Shown in pieces: positions 8,806 through 16,900 of a stretch of 64,000 bases of DNA. The stretch comes from CBDUVZ01 sp965370805. GTDB lineage: Bacteria; Hydrothermota; Tepidihabitantia; Tepidihabitantales; Tepidihabitantaceae. Every line of letters starts with the position of its first letter. Position 1 is the first letter of the stretch. The notes below the pieces were generated by a model that searched no databases, was not told where the DNA came from, and worked only from the letters and a program-made list of their open reading frames with translations. The stretch covers positions 1 through 64,000 of the forward strand of contig CBDUVZ010000002.1 of assembly GCA_965370805.1 (NCBI GenBank). Reading direction: 5' to 3'. A program made the position numbers and the translations under genes.

Positions 8806-9878
8806 TTTTGTTTCAGCACCGTCGCCGCCGCAATCACATGCTGCCACCTGAATCTGCGGAAAGCCTGCAGCAGACCGCCGGAACGCCCGATGAAGCGCAC
8901 CGGTGCGCCCAGCGCCCACTGTCGGACCAGTTCGCGCCGCCAGAGCCGCCGGTAACGGGACTCGGGCCATCCCAACGGCCGGTTCAGCCGTTCCTGCATC
9001 CGACGCCTCCGCCCGGTGTCGTCACGCCTCAAAACATGACCCTCCTGCAGCAGAGGCACCACCGCAACGCGCTCCACGCCCGTTCTGCTCACTTCGCAGA
9101 TGCCCACACCTGTCTGCCGGGAAATACGGGGCCACGGCCGGCTCTCACGACCATTCAGGCCCCCGAACAGGAAATTCCCCAGGCTGTAGAAAATGCAGCC
9201 ATTCTCCCAGCGCTCGTACCCCTGCAGGCAGTGCGAATGGTGACCTGCGACCACCCTGGCCCCGGCCTCGACCAGTCGCCTTGCGAGACGCCGCTGTGCC
9301 GTGTGCGGGTATCTGACGAACTCGGTTCCCCAGTGCAGGTTCACCACCACGATATCGACCCGGGCCGCAAGCTCACGCACCTCGGCAACCGCCCGCTCTT
9401 CATCAAGGAAGTTAACATGCACCCCGGCCCGGTCCGGGATACACGGATTGGTCTCCCGGCCGACGTAATTGAGCAGGCCGAAAGTCAGCCCTTGCCGGCT
9501 GAGCACCAGCGGTCGTTGCGCCGCGGCCGCACTCACCGAGGCCCCGAGGAATCCGAGCCCGTGCTCCTCGAAGAACCGGACTGTATTCCCGAAGCCCTGC
9601 TCCAGGCAATCGTACGCGTGGTTGTTGGCCATGAGCCCGACGTCGAGTCGAAGCGGAAGAATGCAGGTCGCGGCATCGGCAGTAGTGCATACCCGCGGCT
9701 GCTTCAGCACGTTCATTCCGCCGTCGCCCCAGAGCGGCGACTCCCAGTTCCCGACCCGAAGAGCACATTCTCCCAGATGCGAAGCGACTTCGGCCATGTT
9801 GCCGGTCAACGCCGGGTGGTACTGCGGGTCGCAGAAAAGCCCGTTGAGACTGATATCACCCACGAACTGGAGTGTCAC
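8784..9878 (-). CDS. CapA-family (PGA_cap) metallophosphoesterase-like protein
   Basis: 364 residues from a GTG at 9878 with GGAGGG 4 nt upstream; the longer frame to 9959 lies in repeat and Wzy-coding sequence. CapA/PgsA family of the calcineurin-like metallophosphoesterase fold. Motifs: FVGDISLNG (metal ligand Asp near residue 8), VGNWESPL (about 48-55), LMANNHAYD (about 87-95), VVNLHWGTEF (about 184), VVAGHHSHCLQGYE (about 216-229) and IFYSLGNFLFGG (about 235-246). Family members take part in capsule or poly-gamma-glutamate anchoring. No signal peptide follows from this start, which is unusual for CapA, so a cytoplasmic role in glycan decoration next to CapK is possible. The gene ends in repeat DNA and overlaps the CapK-like start by 11 nt. 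Confidence 0.87.
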   Translation of the reverse strand: MTLQFVGDISLNGLFCDPQYHPALTGNMAEVASHLGECALRVGNWESPLWGDGGMNVLKQPRVCTTADAATCILPLRLDVGLMANNHAYDCLEQGFGNTVRFFEEHGLGFLGASVSAAAAQRPLVLSRQGLTFGLLNYVGRETNPCIPDRAGVHVNFLDEERAVAEVRELAARVDIVVVNLHWGTEFVRYPHTAQRRLARRLVEAGARVVAGHHSHCLQGYERWENGCIFYSLGNFLFGGLNGRESRPWPRISRQTGVGICEVSRTGVERVAVVPLLQEGHVLRRDDTGRRRRMQERLNRPLGWPESRYRRLWRRELVRQWALGAPVRFIGRSGGLLQAFRRFRWQHVIAAATVLKQKEIPNAK

Positions 9879-11217
9879 TGTTCCCTCCGCGTTCTGCACT
9901 CTGCAATCTGCCTTCTGACTTCTCCTCGTGTTCGGGCTTCCTGACCAGCACGGAAGCAATACCGGTTGCCAGTCCCAGGAAAAGCAGGAATCCCCGGTCT
10001 CGGAAGAGCGTGCCGTGACACATCTTGACCACGCTGGCGAGTATGAACGCCAGCACCAGCGATTGAACCAGTCCGGCGCTTCCGCCCGCGCGAGTCAACC
10101 TGGCTGCAGGCAATCGCTTCAACTGGCCGGACGCCGCCCGTGCCAGCAGCCAGCAGAAACCCAGCAGGCCGAGCACCCCGGTTTCCACCAGCAATGCCAG
10201 CAGTCCGTTGTGGATTTCGTACGTCCCGGTGTAGTCAAGCATGTATCCGAGTCCGGGGCCGAGGCCGAGCGGGAACCATTCGGCAATTCGCTCCATCACC
10301 GACTGGAACTGTAGGTGGGTGAACGACCCCCCGCTGCCGACCAGTGCCATGCCGTCAGCAAGCCGGCGGCCGAACACCGATTCGACCAACTGCTCCCCGA
10401 AGGCCCCGATGAGCCCGACCGCGGTCAGACTTAGAACCAGCAGAACCGCATACCCGCGACCGCGACCGCGCAGGAACCCGATGAGCAGTGACGCCAGGAC
10501 CCAGCAGCCAATGGCGATTGTCCCGCCCCGCTTGCCCGCGGCAACAACGAAGAACATGCCCGCCATCCCGGCCAGTATGATAAACAGCCGGGACCAGCGG
10601 CCCCGGAAAACGACCCATCCCAGCGCCAGCAGCAGCCCGACTGTGGAGAAACCGTAACTCGCAAGCTGGCCGGTAGCGCGGAACGTACCCCGCACCAGCC
10701 ATCCTGCCTGGGCCGCAAACCAGTGCGTACCGGAGAAGAAATCGTGGGCGACAATCACCAGTTGCCAGCACACCCCGACCGCAATCCCTGCCACGAGCAT
10801 TCTGGTCAGGGCCGGTGACCGGCTGACATTGTACCCGAACACGAAATAGAGGAACGCCACAATCATCGCCGAAGATGCCGTGACTACCGACATGCCGCCG
10901 CCGCTCACAACCACGCCGACTGCGGCCGAGAACAGAATGGCGAACAGGTAGACAAATCCGGACAAATGGAGCCTGAACTTGGATGAAACCGCCAGACCGA
11001 CGATACCCATCACTACTATCACGTCAACCGGTGCGATACGCTGCAACAGAGAAACGGTCTCCTCCGCGCCGGTGAATGTCCGGCTCAGACTGATAAGTGG
11101 CAGCGCCGCACCGACCAGAAGCATCAGACCCCGCTGCCACTTCGCCGGCGTGTGTTCCGTGTGAACCCGCGGCACGGCAGTATTGCCGGGAAGAAGGACA
11201 CCAGTGTCTGCCATCAT
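9856..11217 (-). CDS. O-antigen ligase / Wzy polymerase-like membrane protein
   Basis: 453 residues with about 11-12 hydrophobic segments and the long periplasmic loop near residues 285-325 (WFPLGLGPGLGYMLDYTG ... EIHNGLLALLVETG) typical of the Wzy_C/WaaL superfamily. In this operon with Wzx and Wzc it is most likely the polymerase that joins lipid-linked repeat units at the periplasmic face. WaaL-type ligase activity cannot be excluded. The hydrophilic tail from about residue 432 (SEGRLQSAERG) is encoded by another dispersed repeat (9891-9922). It overlaps the upstream flippase gene by 4 nt and the CapA-like start by 23 nt. Confidence 0.85.
   Translation of the reverse strand: MMADTGVLLPGNTAVPRVHTEHTPAKWQRGLMLLVGAALPLISLSRTFTGAEETVSLLQRIAPVDVIVVMGIVGLAVSSKFRLHLSGFVYLFAILFSAAVGVVVSGGGMSVVTASSAMIVAFLYFVFGYNVSRSPALTRMLVAGIAVGVCWQLVIVAHDFFSGTHWFAAQAGWLVRGTFRATGQLASYGFSTVGLLLALGWVVFRGRWSRLFIILAGMAGMFFVVAAGKRGGTIAIGCWVLASLLIGFLRGRGRGYAVLLVLSLTAVGLIGAFGEQLVESVFGRRLADGMALVGSGGSFTHLQFQSVMERIAEWFPLGLGPGLGYMLDYTGTYEIHNGLLALLVETGVLGLLGFCWLLARAASGQLKRLPAARLTRAGGSAGLVQSLVLAFILASVVKMCHGTLFRDRGFLLFLGLATGIASVLVRKPEHEEKSEGRLQSAERGGNSDTPVRG
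9891..9922. repeat. CTCTGCAATCTGCC-type short repeat in Wzy tail
   Basis: Short direct words (TTCTGCA, CTCTGCA, ATCTGCC, TTCTGAC) at the wzy-capA junction. They encode the Wzy C-terminal tail. Same placement rule as the GCCGAAT family but a different word. Confidence 0.5.
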
Positions 11218-12566
11218 CCGGACAACCCCTGGTTCAGGGCTTCGGGACTCCGGCCCCCGCTCACTTCAGCCGCCCGGCATCGCAGTCTCCTCATCGCGTG
11301 GGCGACAATGCCCAGGCTGCAGAAAGCGGTCAGGCAATTCGCAATAGCCACCGCCCCGACCGCACCCGCCAGCCCGTGGCCCGGAACAAACAGCAGGCAC
11401 CCGACTGCCGTGCTGCCCAGGGCCAGCGCCACCAGCGGCAACTGGATCCGAATGTAGCGGACCGCGGTTATCACATCAGCCATCAGCGTACTGACATAGA
11501 AGAACAGCGCCGCTACCATGGCGAACACGAAAACGCCGGTATACGCGGCGTACTCGGCCCGGTACAGGATAGTCAGCATCTGCCGGCCGCCGACCCAGGC
11601 CAGGACAATGGCAACCACTCCCAGCAGCACGCCGACGCCCACCAGGCGCAGCACCAGCCGGCGGAACCCGCGGGCATTGCCGCTCCAGTAGTACCGGGCG
11701 ATTCGCGGTATGGCCGACTGGCCCACAGCCCGCATCACCGTCGACCCGGCTACCTGAAGGTAGGTTATCGCTGCGAAGATACCCAGCGCCCCTTCACCCA
11801 GGTGCCGCTCGACGAAGTACCTCGGGGTGTTGACGGTCAGTGATATCAGCGTCATCACGAACCCGAGCGGCAGCGCCAGCCAGGCCAGACTCCTCAGCTT
11901 CTGCCAGCGCCAGGCAGGCTTGATTGCGGACAGCAGGCTTCTGCCTTCCGACCTGAGCACCACGGCGGTACGGGGAATGTCGAAACAGACCAGTATCAGG
12001 GCCCAGACCGCTGCCAGCCCGATTACGCCCCACAGGAGGCTGCCGGTCAGGTAGAAACAGACCGCGAGCAGCAGGAGTGAAAGCGGCCCCTTGACCATCA
12101 TCGATACGGCGATGCGGTCCATCCGTTCCCGCTGCTGCAGAAGCCCGTAGAACACGTCGCTGACCGACTCGAACACCTTGGCGAATCCCACAATCAGAAT
12201 CACCAGCATCGCCTCGCCCCGATACCCGGATACCAGCACGACACCGACCACTGCCAGCAGGGACAGCGCCGCGGTTATCAGCCGCAGACCGAGGTAGTCG
12301 CTGAAAGCGTATTCCCGCCTGGCGTCGGTTGCCTGGACAACCCGAAGTTGGAGATTGGCGAACATTATTACCGGTGCGGTAACGGCCAGCCCGAGTGCAA
12401 ATCGGCCCACCGTTTCGGACGAACCCAGCTTGGCCAGCACCACCAGCATGCCCCACTGGGATGCGGCGTAAATCACGTTCCCGACCAGTGTCCAGGCGAA
12501 ATTGTGCCTGAGGCTCAACGGCCCGCCGCGTCCGGACGGCAGATTCTGCATCCCCCGGTTACTCAT
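11214..12566 (-). CDS. Wzx-like polysaccharide flippase
   Basis: 450 residues with about 12-14 membrane segments. It belongs to the polysaccharide biosynthesis (MATE/MVF) family that flips undecaprenyl-linked repeat units to the periplasmic leaflet. N-terminal block LSLRHNFAWTLVGNVIYAASQWGMLV and the following GRFALGLAVTAPV are typical of RfbX/Wzx proteins. The gene ends in a 4-nt overlap with the Wzy-like gene and begins 45 nt after the epimerase, inside the same transcription unit. Confidence 0.9.
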   Translation of the reverse strand: MSNRGMQNLPSGRGGPLSLRHNFAWTLVGNVIYAASQWGMLVVLAKLGSSETVGRFALGLAVTAPVIMFANLQLRVVQATDARREYAFSDYLGLRLITAALSLLAVVGVVLVSGYRGEAMLVILIVGFAKVFESVSDVFYGLLQQRERMDRIAVSMMVKGPLSLLLLAVCFYLTGSLLWGVIGLAAVWALILVCFDIPRTAVVLRSEGRSLLSAIKPAWRWQKLRSLAWLALPLGFVMTLISLTVNTPRYFVERHLGEGALGIFAAITYLQVAGSTVMRAVGQSAIPRIARYYWSGNARGFRRLVLRLVGVGVLLGVVAIVLAWVGGRQMLTILYRAEYAAYTGVFVFAMVAALFFYVSTLMADVITAVRYIRIQLPLVALALGSTAVGCLLFVPGHGLAGAVGAVAIANCLTAFCSLGIVAHAMRRLRCRAAEVSGGRSPEALNQGLSG

Positions 12567-12611
12567 CGACTACGGACCGACCCTTGAAACGGCTTTTGTT
12601 ATCATTCCCGT

Positions 12612-13535
12612 TTATGCTCCTCGCTCAACCAGCAGGCTCAGGCCTTCGGGAAACGAAAGCAACTGCTTGAGCCCGACCTTGCCGGTCAACACCTTGATGC
12701 TTGCCAGTGAGTGCTTTACGTCTCCCGGCCTCGGCGGGTCGAAGATTGGCTCGATGCTCCGGTCCAGCAGCCGGCACAACTCGCTGACCAGGAACTTCAG
12801 GGTGTAGCGCTTGCCCACACCCACGTTGCTCACCAGGAACCCATCAATCTGTGCAGTGCATGCCGCCAGGTTGGCGGCCACCACGTTCGCGACCGGCGTG
12901 AAATCCCGCGACTGTTCGCCGTCACCGTATACTACCGGCTGCCGCCGGTCCCGGATTGCGGTCAGGAACTTCGGAATGACCGCCGCGTACTGGCTCGCCG
13001 GGTTCTGCCGCGGGCCGAACACGTTGAAGTACCGCAGGGCGACCGCTTCCAAGCCATACACCTGGCTGAACACCCGCGCGTAATGCTCACAGGTCAACTT
13101 GGACACCGCATATGGTGATTTCGGGTTCGGAGTCATCTCCTCGTGTTTGGGCAGGGTCTCCGAGTCACCGTAGATCGAAGAAGAGGAAGCCAGCACCACC
13201 CGCCGAGCCCCGCACTCAATCGCGGCCTTGAGCACATTCAGGGTCCCGGTGATGTTCGCTTCATGGGTAGCGAACGGATCGGCAATCGAGCGCGGCACCG
13301 ACGGCAACGCCGCTTGGTGAAGCACGTAATCCACGTCCCGGCACGCGGACATGACCGTAAACGGGTTCCGGATGTCTCCTTCAATCAGGTCGATGTCTTT
13401 GAGAAACGGCTCGACATTGGACCGTCGGCCGGTAGAGAAGTTATCCAGAACCCGGATGTCCTGCTTCCTGCCGACCAGTTCCTCAACGATGTTCGAGCCG
13501 ATGAATCCGGCTCCCCCGGTAACCAGGTATCGCAC
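12612..13535 (-). CDS. NAD-dependent sugar-nucleotide epimerase/dehydratase
   Basis: 307 residues from the GTG at 13535 (GGAGGA 6 nt upstream). Extended short-chain dehydrogenase of the UDP-glucose/GlcNAc 4-epimerase type. Motifs: TGGAGFIGS NAD-binding glycines (residues 6-14), catalytic serine in LASSSSIYGD, YAVSK (Tyr-x3-Lys), and RYFNVFGPRQNP (substrate binding). It probably makes UDP-galactose, UDP-GalNAc or a uronic acid form for the polymer; WbpP-like enzymes are a good comparison. First gene of the operon, with a 5' leader of about 140 nt that can fold into two hairpins (near 13566-13592 and 13599-13618). Confidence 0.93.
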   Translation of the reverse strand: MRYLVTGGAGFIGSNIVEELVGRKQDIRVLDNFSTGRRSNVEPFLKDIDLIEGDIRNPFTVMSACRDVDYVLHQAALPSVPRSIADPFATHEANITGTLNVLKAAIECGARRVVLASSSSIYGDSETLPKHEEMTPNPKSPYAVSKLTCEHYARVFSQVYGLEAVALRYFNVFGPRQNPASQYAAVIPKFLTAIRDRRQPVVYGDGEQSRDFTPVANVVAANLAACTAQIDGFLVSNVGVGKRYTLKFLVSELCRLLDRSIEPIFDPPRPGDVKHSLASIKVLTGKVGLKQLLSFPEGLSLLVERGA

Positions 13536-13685
13536 GATGCTTCCTCCTCCCACTGCTCCGCGAGTCGTCCCTTAGGCCGACTCAGTTATCGGTCTGCTGA
13601 GGCATAGTCCTCAGTTTTCCATCTCACTTGTCGCATCGCAGATACTGACCGAACGGACCCTCTTGCCGCAAGACTGACGCACTGG

Positions 13686-13714
13686 ATTATATCGACAACG
13701 CCCGCCAATGTCAA
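13686..13714 (-). promoter_or_regulatory. consensus sigma-70 promoter for exopolysaccharide operon
   Basis: On the minus strand TTGACA (13709-13714), 17-nt spacer, TATAAT (13686-13691): both boxes match consensus exactly. It is about 145 nt upstream of the epimerase start. Confidence 0.85.
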
Positions 13715-13750
13715 ACAGTTATGGAGGAAATCCGCCTCCGGGGGTGCGAC

Positions 13751-13783
13751 AGCGGAAATGCCGAAGTGCGGATTCGGAAATCG
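13751..13783. repeat. GCCGAA/TTCGGAA dispersed repeat fragment
   Basis: AAATGCCGAAGTGCGGATTCGG, a short relative of the 8728 repeat, located between the two divergent promoters. Confidence 0.5.
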
Positions 13784-13810
13784 ACCTCGCGGGGAAACAC
13801 AAATACGCAA

Positions 13811-13839
13811 TTGACAGTGCACGCTGAATTGTGTAATAT
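13811..13839 (+). promoter_or_regulatory. sigma-70 promoter of giant secreted protein gene
   Basis: TTGACA (13811-13816), 17-nt spacer, TAATAT (13834-13839). Transcription would start about 120 nt before the ATG at 13967. It is divergent to the exopolysaccharide promoter. Confidence 0.8.
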
Positions 13840-13966
13840 CCTCTAGCTTGGGCTCTTGGGTTCGGTCCCAGCATCATATCGTTACATCTGTCGAGAAGCG
13901 ATGGTACCCGGCTTCCGGGTTCAAGCTTCTGGGGCGCAGGATGACACTGAAAAGAAGGAGGTCTGC

Positions 13967-16900
13967 ATGTTCATACGAACGCTGCTCACCGGCTGCCTGG
14001 TCATTACGTTGGCTGGGGCCGTTTCCGTCGAGGCGCCATTCGTCGAAGTCCCTGGTCGTATTATGCCCGATGGCGGCGGTGGGCCGGATGCGTGGGGCTA
14101 CACCTGGCTGGACAGCGACACAAGTTGTCCGGGCGCACCGGTCTACAACTGGATCGATATCACCCGGTTGCCGGGAGTCATCCACTGCTCCACACTGGTG
14201 GATGACAATGTTGCCGGTCCGCTCTCGATGGGGATTGAGTTTCCTCTCTACTGGCATACCTACTCCAATTTCTACCTCGGTTCAAACGGCTACATCTCAT
14301 TTGACGACGACTACAACGCATCGCATCCTTTTCGAGATATCCCCAATGTACTGCACCCCAACAATGTAATCGCCCCGCTGCTGTCCGACCTCAATCCTGG
14401 GAATCTGCCGGCGCGCAAGGGTTACTTCTACTGGCACAACGACACCCGGGATACGTTCATCATCCAGTGCGAAAGCGTTCCGTTCTGGGGCGTGCCTACG
14501 AGCAACAACACATTTCAGATTATCCTGTCCCAGTCCGACAGCACTATCACCTACCAGTACAAAGAGCAGACCGGGGCGCCTTACCTCGGTTGGACTCCGG
14601 GGAACGCCACCGTCGGGATTGAGAATATCGTCGGGCTGGTCGGGCTCCGTTACCTCTACGGCAACACGCCGTCACAGAATGACATCCATCCCGGGCTGGC
14701 GATTCGGTTCACGCCGCCGGCCACGACGAGTCACCGATTCCACGACATGATGGTCAAATGGGCGATGAACTCGAAATCCGGGGGGATGTTCCTCCATGAC
14801 GCCCCGATTCAGCCGGCCAGTATCAGGGCCTGCTTCCTGAATGCCGGCAACCAGATTGCCTACGACGATTCGATGTTCGCCGAGATCCGGGACCTGGGGG
14901 GCACTCTGGTGTTCGCGGAGTCGGCCTGGACCGAGGAAATGCGGGTCGGCGAGCAAGTCATCCATACCTTCGGTGACTGGACGCCGCCGGACACCGGGTT
15001 CTACATCCTGAAGGTCAAGTCGCGAATGGTAGGAGACGAATGGGCCGGGGACGACTCCGTGCTCGTCGAGATCCACGTTGTCAACTACACCTTCCCGACC
15101 ACACTCTACTACGATGCGGACCGCACCGGTTCGGTCAGCCTGTCCGGGCCTCACGGGTTCGGGACCAAGTTCATTCCGCCCCGCTTCCCGGTCCGTATCG
15201 ACGAGCTCTACTACTACTTCACGAGTGCCGGAGCCCAGTGCACTGTCTACGTCTATGACGACGACGGGCCCAACGGCGCGCCCGGGACCGTACTCCTCGA
15301 CTCGGTCATTACCACGGTCGCCGGTTGGAACTCAGTCGACATCCAGGCCTGCAGCGTCAACGTCCAGTCCGGCGGCTTCTACGTCTGCTACATGACAAAC
15401 ACCGCCGGCAACCCCCGCATCGGACTCGACAACACGCTCCCGCACGCCCGGCGCAGTCTCGAGTTCACCGGCCGCTGGGCGGAATTCCGGTGGAATGAAA
15501 CCCAGGACTTCCTGATTCGAGCCAAAGTAGGCCAGGGTACGCCCACCCATGATATCGCGGTCACCGAGATGCTCCAGCCCTCCGGCAACCACGACTCCGG
15601 CGACGTTGTCATACCTATCGCCCGCATTCAGAACAACGGCATGTTCCACGAAAACGGGTTCAACGTCACCTTCACGATAACCGGCTCAGGCTACCAGCAG
15701 ACACGCACCTGCTCCCTCAACCGCGGCACCTCGGACACCGTCGCCTTCCCCCCCTGGACCGCGATGCCCGGGTACGGCTACGTCCCCCGATGCTCCATCC
15801 ACCTCGCCGCCGACGTCAACCCCGTCAACGACACCATCAGCGGCGCACCCTTTGACGTCTACGGCCGCGACGTCGGTACGGCCGCTATCCTCGCGCCCCG
15901 CGACACTACCAACTACGGGGACGTTATCACCCCAGAGGCAGAAATACTCAACTACGGCAACAGCGCCGAAGACTTCCTCGTCCGCTTCAAGATACCCGGC
16001 GCAGGCTATCAAGACTCGGCCAACGTCCACCTCGGAGTCGGCGAAAGTGACACGGTTACCTTCGACACCTGGCTCGCGGACACGGTCGGAAATCCCCCCG
16101 CCATGACCTGCTCCACCGAACTCGGCACCGACATGAACCCCGACAACGACCGTGCCACCGCCCCCCTCTTCATCCGCTACGCTGATGTCGGGGCCATCCA
16201 AATCCTCCAGCCCGTCGGCAGCTACGACACCCTCACCACAATCATCCCCTCCGCCCGGGTCACCAACGTCGGCAACGCGCCCGAGACCTTCAAGGCATTC
16301 CTCACGGTCAACGACCCCACAGTCGATGCCCCTGTCTACTCCGAATCGCTCAATGTCCTACTCCACCCCGACGTCGATTCGACGGTGATCTTCCCGCCCA
16401 CACGCTTCCACGTCATCGGCACCCATACGGCCAAATGCTCGGTCCATGTGGGATGGGAACAAGACTGGACCAACAACGTCATCGACAACGACTTCCAGAT
16501 CATCCCCACCATCCCGCACAACGTCACCGCCCAACGCATCCTCGCCCCGACCGGGACGATCGACAGCGGCGCAGTAGTAACGCCAAGCGTTATCGTCCGC
16601 AACACAGGACTCAGCACCGAAACCTTCGACGTCCACTTCACCATCGACCCCGGATACCACGACTCGGCAACCGTCTCCGCCCTCCCCCCCGCCACATCGG
16701 ACACGGTAGAATTCGCGGACTGGACCGCCCAACCCCGCGACAGCACAACCGCCACCGCCTGGACCCTACTCATCGGCGACGAAATGCCGGAAGACGATAC
16801 GACCAGCCTCCGGCTCCTCGTCCAGGTCCGCGACGTCGGGGTTGAGCAGGTCATCTCACCGGTGGGTACGCTGCCGGTGGATACCATCGTCTATCCCGAG